The notes beneath the pieces are model-generated. The model worked only from the letters and a program-made list of their open reading frames with translations, was not told where the DNA came from and searched no databases. A program made the position numbers and the translations under genes. This document shows, one piece after another, positions 32,150-43,700 of a stretch of 64,000 nucleotides of DNA. The stretch comes from Peronospora farinosa. Taxonomy: Eukaryota > Oomycota > Peronosporomycetes > Peronosporales > Peronosporaceae. The stretch covers positions 62,001 to 126,000 of the forward strand of contig CANTFK010000771.1 in the NCBI GenBank assembly GCA_947646735.1, given 5' to 3'. Position 1 is the stretch's first letter; the number at the start of each line of letters is the position of its first letter.

Positions 32150-35100
32150 GCGTGCACGACGCACGGGTCCAGCACCTGCCCAATATGGGTCGGGAAATGC
32201 GGGAGCGCAGTAGGGCGGGATGCCCTACTGTCGCGGACTCTGAAGCTACCCCTAAGTTCAGAGTGATCGAACAAATGAGTAGCATAGTCCCTGAGGTTCC
32301 GAAAGGTCGGACCTCAACCCTTTTGGTCTATAGCGCTCGAGTACGAGGCTATGACCAAGTGATGACCCTTCTCGTGGATTCGGGTGCATCACAAAACTTT
32401 TTGAAACTCGCGGCTCTGAAAAAGAGACCGGCGAGTTATGAGTCGCTTTGCCAGGATGGCAAGCGAGAAGAGGCGATCGTTCGTTCAGCGAACGGCGCGC
32501 TCGTTAAATCGGAGGGAGTACAAGTTGAACTCGCCTTCAGTTTCAGTGACTTCTCTTGTAAAGAGAAGTTCATATGGAGAGTTCGTATGATCTCATCCTA
32601 GGCATGCCTTGGTTGGCTAAACACCAACCATAGATAGACTGGCGTACACGCACAGTCGCTAGCTCTACGCAAGACACCGGAAAGGATGTGCTCTTGCGAG
32701 AAGCTTATGTGACTGATGCTGTGTCCAACACATTCGAGGGTGCGATGACGGTACACCAGGAACTACCCAGATCGAAAAGAGTGGTGTAGTTGGAAGTGCA
32801 CTGGCGGAAAGCCAGGTGACAAATATTCCTACCCAGGTCGAAAAGACTGGTGTAGTGAATGGGGCGATGACAACTAGTCATGCGTCCAATAGTCCTGCAC
32901 AGAGCCGAGAGCCTGTGGCAGTTGATGGTGGGCTGACAGGAAGTCAAGCGCCACAAGAACCGGCACAGAGCCAAGAGTCTGGTGCGGTTGGAAGGAGTGC
33001 GTTAGCTGAAATTGCAACGACACCTTCTTCCAGGTCAAAGGTCGTGGTGACTCGAAGAACGAGCACCAGACGTATTAAGACGATCAAGGGCACGTCGAAA
33101 CGAGTGACTCTTGGATCAGTCTCGGTACAAGAGGACGGACCTACGAACGAGTTGTTCGAGGACGTCGAAGACAAAATGCCGGAGGCATCCTCAGTTGAGG
33201 TGCTCCAACTTGTCTTGACATATGCCGAGGAGATAGTAAATCTCTCGGAGATGACATGGAATCTGTTCCTTTCCGATTTAGAGGAAGGAAAGATCCACGA
33301 GATAGTCACACCAGTTCCAGAAGAGAACGTGGTGGACTGTTGCTCTTCATCCACAATGGATGAGAGCGTCTTGGAGACCGACAAAAAGAAACTGTTTGCT
33401 TCTCAAAGCTGTGATGCCTTGAAGGACAGCCTATTCTATGATGTTCTGTGACAACACCGTGATGTGTTTCCAGCAGAAGTGCCGAGCCGCCTACCGGCCG
33501 ATAGGGGAATCAGGCACGAGATTGACCTTGATCCTGGCACCAAGTATTGTGTGACCAGGCATCGGTCGTTGCCGAAGGAACAAGTCGATCACATCGATAA
33601 TTCGACAAGCGAGCCAAGGCGAGACATGTACGTGAGAGCAAGTCGCCTCACTGCAGCCCAACCTTCTGTGTGCGTAAAGCAACAGGTGGATGGCGCGTGG
33701 TTCATGCTTATAATAAGCTGAACACGGCCACCATTCCGGCTCAAACGCCGATCCCGCGGAAAGATGTTTTGTTGAACTCCATGGGAAAGTAAACTATCTT
33801 TTCCGCGTTGAATCTGAAGGATGGCTACTATCAAGTTCCCATGAGCGATACCGATGTAGCCAAAACGGCAGTAAGCACTCCAAGCGGTATGCTGTGGGAG
33901 TGACTTGTGATGCCACAAGGGTTGAAAAATGCTCCGGCAACATTCAAACGAGTGGTGGCTCACGCGATGCGTCAGAACCGTGCCTACGCGCCCCATTACC
34001 TTGACGATGTATTCGTGCATAGTAGGGCGGAGGACGGTCTGAGCGCGATAGAGTCGCACAAGCGTCATTTAGACGCTGTGTTGCAGACTCTGGGTGACGC
34101 CCAAATATACGTAAAATTGCAAAAGTGCGTAATAGGGGTCCCCGAGATACCGGTACTGGGCTGCATCGTAGGTGCACATGGTGTACGAGCAGACCCAGAA
34201 AAGAAAAGGCTGTAAAGGAATGGCCAGTCCCACGACATGTGAAGGATCTGCGCCAATTCCTTGGGCTCGCTAATTACTTGCATAAGTACAGCAAGAATTA
34301 TGCGGAGCAGACCAAGCCATTGTCTGACCTTTTCAAAAAGGTTACAGAATGGACTTGGTCTAAGAAGAAAGTAGATGCGTTCACGTCAGTTAAGCAATCT
34401 CTTGTAGAGGCACCGGTCTTGGCATTGCCAGACGCGGATAAGCCCTTTAGCGTCGTCTGCGATGCAAGCAATTTTGCAATCGGCAGCGCGCTCATGCAGA
34501 AGGATGACAGCGGCGTTGACCGTGTCATTTCTTATCAGTCTCAGCTTTTAAAAGCCGCAGAGCTGAATTACCCTGTGCATGACAAGGAGCTACTTTCAAT
34601 TAAGTATGCCCTTGTAAAGTTTCGGGTGCACCTCTTGGGCACCGAACCTCTTGTGGTTTATACGGATCACGCATCATTGCGGACCACTATAATATTACCG
34701 CACCTCTCGCCGAGAATGGCGAGATGGCTAACATTCTTCTCTGAATTTAATTTCAAAGTTGAATATAAGCCGGGTAAGTCGAATGTCTTGGCTGACGCGT
34801 TATCGCGCAGACCAGACTTCGAGTCAAGACACCGGGAAAGTGTGTCTCGTGCGAAAGCACAAGTTGAGTCGTCAACATTGGCAGCCATGAAGGCCTACCA
34901 TGTGACGAGCTCAATGGCCTCCGATATGGAGGAGTGTTACAGTCAGGACAAACATTGTCGCCTGCTGTTGGATCATTTTGGTGGACGAAAGGTTACCCTT
35001 TCGTCGCACCTTAAAGCGAAACTAAATCGCTTTAGTTACAGTGATGGCCGGTTATGGCATCAACTGTCACCCTGTGATCCCTTGAGAATCTATGTCCCTC

Positions 35101-36968
35101 ATGACACAGATCTCAAGCTGATGATACTTCACGAGTGCCATGAAGCGCCATCTAGTGGGCATCTGGGCCGTGAAAAGACATTCTTACGAGTGTCAGTGGA
35201 ATTTTGGTGGCCCCACCTATATCGGTGGGTGGCCAACTATATTCGCTCTTGCGAAGAGTGTCAGCGCATAAAGCCTGCACCTTCGAACAGTGCGCCATTG
35301 AAGCCACTGCCGATTCCAATGAATTGTTGGAAGTCAGTCAGTTTGGACTTCATGTTTGGCTTACCGACTGACCATAAAGGTAGGACGGGGCTCGCCGTCT
35401 TTGTCGACAGACTGAGCAAGATGATGCACTTGGCACCATGTAGCACCAAGATCTCAGGAAAAGAGGCTGCCTTCTTGTTTCTGGATCACGTGTATCGACT
35501 ACACGGGATGCCCGAGTCCATAGTATCGGACCGGGATCCGCGTTTTACGTCGGGTTTTTGGCGACATGTGTTCGAGCTGCTGGGTAGCAAGCTCCACATG
35601 TCAACCGCTGACCATCCTCAGACCGATGGCCAAACAGAACAGGCCAATCGAGTCGTGGCGGATGTGTTGCGTACAATAGCGACTCCCAAAGAATGGAGCA
35701 AGCAATTGCCATTCGTGGAGTTCGCTATTGATAACAGTGTTCACGCCAGTACGGGTGAAACACCGTTTTACATTAACGGACTGCGTCATCCTCGAACGCC
35801 AGTATCGTTTGTGCGCAGCTCGAGTCTTCGTGGGGAGGGCCCCTCACTTCGCTCGGTGCAAATGCCAAAGAGGGCCAAGGTTGCCCTAGTGACACTGCTA
35901 ATTTAGCAGTGTTCACGTCACCTATAGGTGTCACAGAGGAGGCACGGCAAGAAATGCCAGCGCTCCTTGATGATGACACTATAGTGTTATTAGCAGCGTC
36001 GACCCATGAACGACCTCTTGGAGGCGTCATCGGCGAGCTGGATACTAAAAGCGTGAGCGAAGCTCAGTGCTTTGTGGATGAGCGAGTAGCCATCACACGT
36101 AAAGTCCGTGACGCGATGGCAAGCGCACAGGACAAGCAAACACAATATGCATACCAGCATGGTCGCAAAAACAATGAACACTTAGTGTGGGGGACAAAGT
36201 GCTATGAAGTACTGCTACCCTACCTAACCATGCAATTTCTGTACTACCTGGCGGTACTACTAAGCTATTGCCCCGGTTCATTGGGCCCTTTACAGTGGTT
36301 GAAGAAGTTGGAGACCTAAATTATAGGCTCACTCTCCCACCGTATATGAAGACGCACCCCGTATTTTGCGTGGTTCGTCTGAAACGGTATGTTGATCCAG
36401 AAGAGATCACATATCCGCATCGGTCTAGCGAGACCGATGGTGACGCCGACTGTGAGTCGAGCGTCGCGACCGATCAGGCGACGAGGAAGCCGAGAGGCTC
36501 CCCGTGTATGAACGAGGCGATAGAGGACTCGGTGATCGAGGAGGACTCCGCGCTTGACGCGGGTCTCTCATCACCAGTCGCTCTAAGATGTCCAAGCGGG
36601 TCTTCAGGCGGTCATATCCAAAGTCAGTCGCGAGACTTGACTCTCGAGATCTGTCACCTGCCTCTTCAGCGCAGCAGACTCAGCCTGCGACTGAACAGCA
36701 GCAGGGTAGGCAGCCGCGAGTAGGTGGGCGTAATCGCCACTCCTATCGGGCGCCACCTGTGTTGGTGGACACGGAAGGGAATACGTGCTTCCTTGTTGGA
36801 AGGCTGTTGGCCCACCGGTTTGTCTAGCGAAAGCTCCAAATCCAGGTCCAGTGGAAGGGTTACCCAACGAGCTTTGACTCGTGGGAGCCTGTGGACGCTT
36901 TGCGCGTTGACGTGCCTGGGCTGGTGACTGCTTATGTGAAGCAGCACCAGCTGTCTTCTTTCTGCTAG
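32150..36968 (+). pseudogene. pol of gypsy element 2: protease, RT, RNase H, integrase, chromodomain
   Basis: The protease has LLVDSGASQNF (DSG at 32377-32385). The linker and RT follow in broken frames, with stops near 33790 and 33901; the RT catalytic motif is HYLDDVFVHS (33997-34008 codes YLDD). From 34125 the frame is open to 35906: RNase H (VVCDASNFAIGSALMQ, VYTDHASLR) and integrase (HECHEAPSSGH ... CEECQ, LDFMFGLP, SDRDPRFTSGFW). The GPF/Y module (RFIGPFTVVEEVGDLNYRL) is at about 36268-36400. A chromodomain (FLVGRLLAHRFV, stop at 36825, QIQVQWKGYPTSFDSWEPVD, VPGLVTAYVKQHQL) ends at 36968. Damage is spread along the whole gene except the RNase H-integrase part. Confidence 0.88.
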
Positions 36969-37836
36969 GTCCGGAAGGAATAGCAGAAGAAGCGTGGCGA
37001 GAATCAATTGGGGGTCGCTTACCGCCCATAATTTCATGCGCAAGCTTCATGGCGAAGCTGATTCGCTGCGACCATTGTTTCGTTGCATCTACATGCAAGG
37101 TAACACGGCGCCGGAGCTCAGCTTCATATGCGTCGACTGTTTCGTTAGAACGCAGCACGACTGGAATTGGGAAAGCACGACCAAGTGCTTTGCCCTGCTT
37201 TTTCCACGAGGGAAAGACGCTATAAAACTTATGAGCGTCAATAGTTGCACGCTGCAAAAGCGCTGCACTAGACCCATCCGAGTTCGTCCACTCAGATGGA
37301 GGTGGCATTGGTGGCAAGCCACCACTCACGTAGCCGCCCTCGCGACGGCTTGCTAGTGAGGCCGAAGGTGTACTTGGTGGAGCTTTAAGCTCACACTCAC
37401 CTGAGTCTGACTCTCCATTATGGATTGTCAAGACATCAGCTTGAGAAGTCGCATCTGACTGAGTCGCGACTAGTCCTGTCGAAGTAGCGCGCTCAGTCTT
37501 ATTCGCTGCGCTCGTAGGCGCAGACGACGAGGCCTTACCTTCACTTGCAGGAAGCATAGAAGCTTCCTCACGGACGGGTGCCTCAAATGATGGGGAAATA
37601 TGTCCCATCAACGCGCTTCGCTCATCGCCACTTTGGGGTGATGGCAATGGCGTGCTCTCATAGTAGTATACAATCAGAGATGGATCTTCATCCACATTAT
37701 AGTGAGATAGAAGATTCGCCTCAGTGCCTGAAGCACTTTGCGACGGCTGCGAATACTCGCGGCGCGTGCGCTTAGTGCTGGACTGTATGGGCGCCTTTGC
37801 AGGCGACCCATCAGCCTTACCACGTTTCGGTGGCAT
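36604..37836 (-). CDS. Antisense ORF of gypsy element 2 (410 aa), function unknown
   Basis: The frame is intact on the strand opposite to pol, between the chromodomain and the 3' LTR; its start lies 107 bp from the LTR. The N-terminus is basic (MPPKRGKADG, KRTRRE). A Ser/Pro/acidic region follows, with YYYESTPLPSPQSGDERSAL and LTIHNGESDSGE. A more ordered middle holds SVFPSWKKQGKALGRAFPIP and then NETVDAYEAELRRRV and FAMKLAHEIMGG. Next is a basic AQARQRAKRPQ stretch, and a heptad-like end (AALKRQVTDLESQVSRLTLD). Its last about 120 codons overlap the chromodomain region in antisense. No known family was recognised. Some plant Ty3/gypsy groups (Tat/Ogre-like, Grande) carry extra antisense ORFs in the same place; a parallel here is inference. 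A diverged copy sits at 26414-27150. Confidence 0.7.
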   Translation of the reverse strand: MPPKRGKADGSPAKAPIQSSTKRTRREYSQPSQSASGTEANLLSHYNVDEDPSLIVYYYESTPLPSPQSGDERSALMGHISPSFEAPVREEASMLPASEGKASSSAPTSAANKTERATSTGLVATQSDATSQADVLTIHNGESDSGECELKAPPSTPSASLASRREGGYVSGGLPPMPPPSEWTNSDGSSAALLQRATIDAHKFYSVFPSWKKQGKALGRAFPIPVVLRSNETVDAYEAELRRRVTLHVDATKQWSQRISFAMKLAHEIMGGKRPPIDSRHASSAIPSGPSRKKTAGAASHKQSPAQARQRAKRPQAPTSQSSLGNPSTGPGFGAFARQTGGPTAFQQGSTYSLPCPPTQVAPDRSGDYAHLLAAAYPAAVQSQAESAALKRQVTDLESQVSRLTLDMTA

Positions 37837-37928
37837 GAGAATTGAGTAGACTAAGCGGGCGCGTTATATAACGGCTCGCAGTCTCTCTGTCTTCTAGGCG
37901 ATGTTTTACAAAATGTAAAACTCGTTCT

Positions 37929-37942
37929 AAAACGGGGGATGG
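37929..37942 (+). promoter_or_regulatory. Polypurine tract of gypsy element 2
   Basis: AAAACGGGGGATGG lies immediately before the TGTAACAGGG start of the 3' LTR, the expected place of the plus-strand primer. The minus-strand remnant A has the matching AAAAGGGGGGATGG at 26321-26308. Confidence 0.75.
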
Positions 37943-38540
37943 TGTAACAGGGTATCTAGTTACACGTAAACATTATGTAATATACTTAATGGTTGGTCTT
38001 AAAGTATCCATGATTACTTTTGACCTGTCACTTGGGTGCGATACACAAATGTGATCCACCCTCGTGAATGTGATATCCATTGATGGATTCACATGAGAAG
38101 GGATGATGCTAGTTGAAGCTAGGCATCGCGACGTCTCAGAAGGACGTCAGTTGCAATCTTAAATCTAGATTTAAGATCATGCGACAGGATACGCTTCTAA
38201 AGAGTCGCGTATCCGATCTATATATATATAGCCAATCAGTAGTTAAGTATATACTTAGTTATAATTAATTAAATATAGCTCAGTCTTGAATATACTTAAA
38301 TCAAACGCACCACGCACGAGAAGTTGAAAAAGCTTCTGCGTGACGTCGGTGCTTTAGTTTTAAGAAGTTCGTTGCACTCTCGCTTGGGCGAGAGGCAACT
38401 GGTGGTACGACTGCTGAAGCAGTCGACCAACCTCCCAACCACCCTCGCACGCGAAGGTAAGACGGTATAACCGCTTCCTCGCTTGTGCATAAGGTGTGTG
38501 CTCGTAGTACGAGGCAACTTCGTAGAAGTGCCCGTCTACA
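37943..38540 (+). repeat. 3' LTR of gypsy element 2
   Basis: The LTR runs from TGTAACAGGGTATC to GCCCGTCTACA (598 bp), with TG...CA ends. The last 230 bp match the truncated 5' LTR; the whole length matches LTR A (25743-26307, opposite strand). It contains the antisense ORF's upstream region if that ORF is expressed from the LTR side. Confidence 0.85.
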
Positions 38541-39824
38541 CAAAACTTAATGGAAACTCGGCTTGATTTAGTTGAATACGCAAGAAAGTTGCAGACACGC
38601 TTTCCTGTCTTACCGGACCAGATACAATCTTGGCTTAGATTGGTCGGATCCAACACTTCTCTTCTCAAGGTGTCACGTCTCGGCTACCGTTGTCACGATG
38701 AGATGTCGATTTGGCGGGCTGCTTTGATTCGCTATCAACACTTTGTAGCGATAGCCTTCAGCTGAATGTCAACAAGCACTTATGTAAGATGTTTACCTGC
38801 GGGCTGAAGCGTTTTTAACAAACTATCATCACGATGGTGGAACTGATCAAGATGGAAGTCGCTAAACTTGCTCGACTGACAACTTTGACACATCTCGTGA
38901 GCTGATCTGTGCCACCGATTCTCGTCAGAGAGCATGCTAAGCTAAGTGTAGTGGTGGTCCAAAAAGTGGTGGAGGGAGAAAAAAGGGTAGAGGGCAAGCA
39001 AATGGCATTCCTGAGTGTCCACGGCTCATGCTTCTAGAAAGCTTCTTGGTACAGCTTGCCTTTGCCATTTCAACAGTGACTGTGTGTGCTCACTCACATT
39101 CAAAATTTGATTGAGAACTCTTAGGACCAACGAGTACGTCTCCAATCATACCACGTCTCGTCAAAAATATACCGCCCTTATCAGTCAAAAAGTCTGACGC
39201 ACAACCTTCTATCGAACGTGCTGAGCTTTATCCTTCTTCTACAGTTGGGTTCGTGGCTACATTCATTGAAACTCGGACGACAATAGCATTACGAAAAGGC
39301 AAACATACAAAGATAGAATTTGCTTGTGGATACGCTGAGATTGTTGTGTAAGTCTATGGATGATGGATGATCCCTGATAAACAAACTGCAATCTTTATGG
39401 CTGATTTGAGAGTCGCTGAAGACGTATTGTATCAATACAGAGCCTGATCTAGCTTTTCTGACGCGATCAATTGCAAGAAGCGCAGATCCACCAAGCCGAC
39501 GACGATCTGACCAGGGATGGCAGTAAAAAAAAATGTAGAGCATCCCATGAAACGTTAACTCTCCCCATTTACCCTATAGAAATTGTGCTTTGCTTGGTCA
39601 GATAAAAGGAATGCAACGTAAAAGGATTGTATATCTGAGCACATGATACGACCGACCACGAGAGCCAATGGCGATGAAAACCCATCCATTACTAAGCAGA
39701 GATCCCGTACGCGTGGTGTAAACGCAACATAGCGTTGGACACTGGTGATCCTTCACACGTCGCATATATATATCGTACTTAGCACAATATCCCCCGGTTC
39801 TCGTTTTGATACGTGGCATGTTCT
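38541..39824. other. Interval without a supported gene
   Basis: A 72-codon ORF at 38550-38765 (TRLDLVEYARKLQTRFPVLP) and a 73-codon minus ORF at 39598-39819 are not recognisable. Short blocks at 38835-38865 and 39395-39450 resemble 59820-59930 (the 'atggtggaaYtgatcaaga' and 'tgaYttgagaRtcgctRaagacgta' types). They suggest a decayed dispersed repeat. Confidence 0.45.
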
Positions 39825-39840
39825 CTTCATTTCACTTTTG
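39825..39840 (+). promoter_or_regulatory. Oomycete Inr-like element of SEC61B
   Basis: CTTCATTTCACTTTTG lies 71 bp before the SEC61B start codon and matches the known oomycete initiator pattern (TCATTYYNCAWTTT-like). It is the likely transcription start. Confidence 0.6.
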
Positions 39841-39910
39841 ACCACATAATTAAATCGAGTGTGTCTTTGATACACAAGACGTGACAGACAGACAGACCAG
39901 ACAGACCAGA

Positions 39911-40274
39911 ATGGTACGTCCATCTATCGAGCCTTCGATCTTTAGCTGTATCTCTACCATGTATTTATATCTCTTTCTTTCTTTTCCTTTAGACTACAGG
40001 ATCAACTAGTGCGTTAGCAAACAAGAAACCCGCTCCAACAGCATCAGCTGAAGGTGCAGCAGCCAGTGGATTACGTAATCGACGTCCGGTGGCTGCAGCC
40101 CGTTCGGGTCAAAATACAGGCCGTGGAATGGGTGGAAGTACAGCTGGGATTCTACGCTTTTATACGGATGATTCTCCTGGTCTTAAGATTGGACCGACGA
40201 CGGTCTTAGTGAGTTGTCTCACATTTGTGGGCTTTGTCGTGCTTTTGCATGTCTGGGGCAAGTTTCGTGGCTAG
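39911..40274 (+). CDS. SEC61B: Sec61 translocon beta subunit, two exons
   Basis: Sec61-beta is the small tail-anchored subunit of the ER protein-conducting channel. Exon 1 is only the ATG (39911-39913), followed by the donor GTACGT; exon 2 is 39993-40274 after a pyrimidine-rich acceptor. The product is 94 aa. It has a Ser/Thr/Ala-rich cytosolic start, the conserved block [40 protein letters not shown] and one C-terminal membrane helix ([20 protein letters not shown]). An intron just after the start codon is unusual but well supported by phase and family length. Confidence 0.93.
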
Positions 40275-40275
40275 A

Positions 40276-40378
40276 AAGAGAGAGAGAGAGAGAGGACTTG
40301 AGAGACAACAGGACAAGACACTTAACGAGACAAAGTCAAGGTTTACAAGTCTTTTTTTCTTTTTCTTTTTACTATATA

Positions 40379-40447
<69 letters not shown>
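40276..40447. repeat. GA microsatellites between SEC61B and POL5
   Basis: A short GA run (40276-40294) lies just after the SEC61B stop codon. A long, almost pure AG run of about 33 units follows at 40382-40447. They sit between two convergent genes and so in their 3' UTRs or intergenic DNA. The length is probably polymorphic. Confidence 0.95.
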
Positions 40448-40449
<2 letters not shown>

Positions 40450-40707
40450 GTGAAGTACTGGGTGTGAGGATGAGACGAAAGTGTTTTCTGAGGTGATAAG
40501 ACGACCACGTGAGATACAAAACTCTAGAATCTATAATAGGTGAAGATCTTTTGTGAACTTCAGGAACCTTTTGTCTAAGCTTTGACGACGACGGTGTCAG
40601 CAACAGAACGTTTACGTTTCTGCTTTGGTTTCTCTTGAGAGCTCGTCGTTTTGTTCGTGTGCTTGATTTTTTTCGTCTTGGTCTTCTGAACTTTGTCTAT
40701 GTCATTG

Positions 40708-43700
40708 TCAAGAGCCATGAGCTGCTCGTTCTTCTCCTTCTTGATCAAAATGTTGCGTCTTGGTTTTCTTTGGAGATACGAATGGAATACCAGCAGCATC
40801 GGATATCTGCTTCACCATACCCTTGACAACAGGTGACTTGGAGTCCATGACCTGCACAGCCGCAACTACAGCATTCACGTCTCCTTTTGTCGCCATTTTG
40901 TCAATCGACAGGCACCAGAACTTTACGAGTTGCAACGCAAACAGCATTACGACCTTCATACGCTTGGCTTTGAGCTGCTGTACACTTTCGGGAGCCAATT
41001 GCCGCACAAGTGCCGTCTTCAGAGACTGCTGTACACGACTGAAAGCACTGCATTGAGTCTCGGACAGCTCGTTAGTCTGCTGCAGCTTGCTGCTGGCACG
41101 AAGTAGCACCGTCAGCAACCGGAATACTTCGCACTTTGAAAACTCGTCAACAGCCGCTCGCACCTCCGATTCATTAGCGTCTTCCTTCTTCTCAGAAGCC
41201 GCAGCAACAGCGGCTAAAGGCTCAAGGAGCACACGAATACCAACGGCAGGGAACTTGGTCAGCAGCTCCTCGAACGATGTACGCGGGAAACGGGAATACT
41301 TCTTCGTAAAGGCATTAACAACTAACTCGCGAATGATTGTTTGCGCTTCCTCAGCACTAGAAGACTCACTGGAGCAGATGACGCGAACGAGATACACAAA
41401 AGCGGCAGATGCAACTTTGCCAGCATGATCCTTATCCATTGGTGTGGAGCGAATCAGTTCAACAATCTGCCGAAGAGAGTCAAGAGCTTCGGTTTGAGAA
41501 GTCTCGTCAGACGGAATCTTGTCCTTTGTACGAAGCACCTTGTGAAGCACAGCCTGCAGGCGATCCCGAAGCACGAGTTTCTCACTATCGGCATTTTGCA
41601 CGCGAGTATAAACACGGAACAACGGAGCCACCAACGACAACACCAATGCGTTGTGCTTCGCAGTAGCATCCTTGGTTTGCTCTGGACGCTGCGAAACAAA
41701 CACTTGCAGCAGATCTAGAACCCGTAGCTGAAAGTGCATTGTCTGCAAACGAGCGCGCTTGCGGTCCTTCTTGCGTTGTGAGCGGACCTTCACTTGCCCC
41801 ACAATAGCAGCTAGTGCTAGATCCTCTCGGTGCAGTGCTGCTAGCTTCGTGTCACTACGGAGTGCATCAGACAAAGCGTCCGTCGAATCCAGCATCACTT
41901 CCTCTTCGTCTTCATTTTCTTCTCCGTTCTCCTCCTCCTCATCACCACGCGCAATAGGAGCAAACTCTTCGTCCTCCTCGCCAGCAGCAGTACCTTCAGC
42001 TTCAGCTGTCGGCTGCAGCACGTTCATTATCGTGGTCAGACAAGCACCGTTGAGCAGCGGCAGCAGCGAACGGAAGACCTGCGACACGATTTCACGCAAC
42101 GCACTTGAGTCCTCCGACAGTATGCTCAGCAACAGATCCGTGAGCACCACCACCGGCTCCTCTTTCATCTCCTCCGACTCATTCTCCTTTTTCTTTTTCT
42201 TTTTCTGTTTTGTGGAGGTCGCTTTCTGCTCTTGCGCACCAAGCTGCGCATAGCACTTTTCCAAGTCGGCAGCCACGATAGCGGCATCGTCGCGCTGCTC
42301 ACCGTCCAAGAACTGAAGTCCAACACTCATAAACAACAGAAGGAACGTCTCAGTTAGAGGTCTCCGCGTCGCTGTTTTCTTTGACTTTTTTCCTTCTTCA
42401 TTTTCTTTCTTGCTCAAATTGGCAACGTGGTCAGCTAGTGCATTAAATTGCAAAGTAGCTTCGGCGTCGAGAGAATCACGCAAGGAAACAGTCGCACTGT
42501 TTCCTTGCATGTCCTTGGCAATCGAAAAAATGCGGCTCAGGACACTGGCACTAGCATGCACACCATCAGCGCCCGCAAGGCCCAGACTCAACAATGAGAA
42601 TAGACGGGTTTTAACATAACTAGCCACAGTCTCCGAGAGGGCAGGAATTGCTGCTGTCGCCTCCTGCACCACTTCGGCAATCTCTGTGGTCTCGACCAGC
42701 TTTGTCTTTTTCTTCTTTTTTCTCTTCTTCGAAGGAGTAGACTCAGCATCGCTTGACGGCGTAAAGAATGAATGAAATACCAGAAAACGGAGCACGTCGT
42801 CCTGTAGCTTTGCAGTTGCACGGTACGACTCATCCTTGGTGCTCAGCATCTCCGAAAGACCCGCAACCATAACCTCAACAGTCCATACTCGTGCGCGGTC
42901 CGTGCGTCGCTTTATCGCTTCTTCGCGCTCTTTCTTCTCTTCTATCTCAATAAGTGTATTGAAGCCTCCCGCACTCAATTTCTGCTTCTTCTTCTTAGGA
43001 CTCCCGTCCTCCTCTTCGTCGCTATCAGCTGAAGTGGACGTTACCAAGGTAGAAAGAGGTGACGTAAACTGCTTGCGAAAGAAGTGAAAAAACTCGGCAG
43101 GCGCGCAAGCCGCAAACGACTTCAGACAGTGACGCGCTGCCTCATGCAAGTAGTTTCTCTTGGCAACAGCATTATTATACAGACACTTGACAAAACGTGG
43201 GGTAAGAATAGCTCTCAGAACCGGTGCAGGCAGCTTGGGAGCCACCAATTCAAACAACTTTAATGCCAGGCCTTGACGTTCGTGGCTGGTAGGAGCACTG
43301 TTTTCCGAGCTACTGCCACCAACCAACGAGTTCTCCACCAACACCATCCAAATTTCCTGAAACAGCTCACCATCAAGCGTAGCCGATGCATCCTTCGTCG
43401 GGTTCAGTACATGACCAAACACTCCAAACCAAGCCGAATGCACGCGTGGGTAACACCCCGATGATCCACGAAGTGGACGTGCAAGCACATGTACCTTATG
43501 ACGCTGCAGAGCATTTACAGCCGCAAACTTAACCGGCAATTGCTTCATCAATTTTTTATCTTGATCGATACCTATGAGACGAAGATAACGCTGCACACCA
43601 ACAGCTAGCAGCACCTGATCGGCATTCCAAGCCTCTATTCCTTCTTCCTCGCTGCCTTTAGAGGACTGAATCTGCAACGATTTATTGATTACAGTAGCCA

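Larger units (their letters stand above)
30836..38540 (+). mobile_element. Ty3/gypsy element 2 with chromodomain and antisense ORF
   Basis: The layout is truncated 5' LTR (30836-31072), primer site TGGTAGCACT (31075-31084), gag, protease, RT, RNase H, integrase with GPF/Y module, chromodomain (to 36968), antisense ORF region, polypurine tract AAAACGGGGGATGG (37929-37942) and full 3' LTR. The sense frames carry many stops and shifts, so the copy is dead for pol. The RNase H-integrase part remains open for almost 600 codons and the antisense ORF is fully open. Chromodomains in Ty3/gypsy integrases (chromoviruses) are known to guide insertion to marked chromatin. Confidence 0.9.

Noticed and set aside
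41759..42253. Long plus-strand ORFs inside POL5, NUP50, ACP and the NAA25 antisense
   Set aside because: They are shadows of the real genes: Ser/Glu-rich text produced by antisense reading of acidic or Lys-rich coding sequence.
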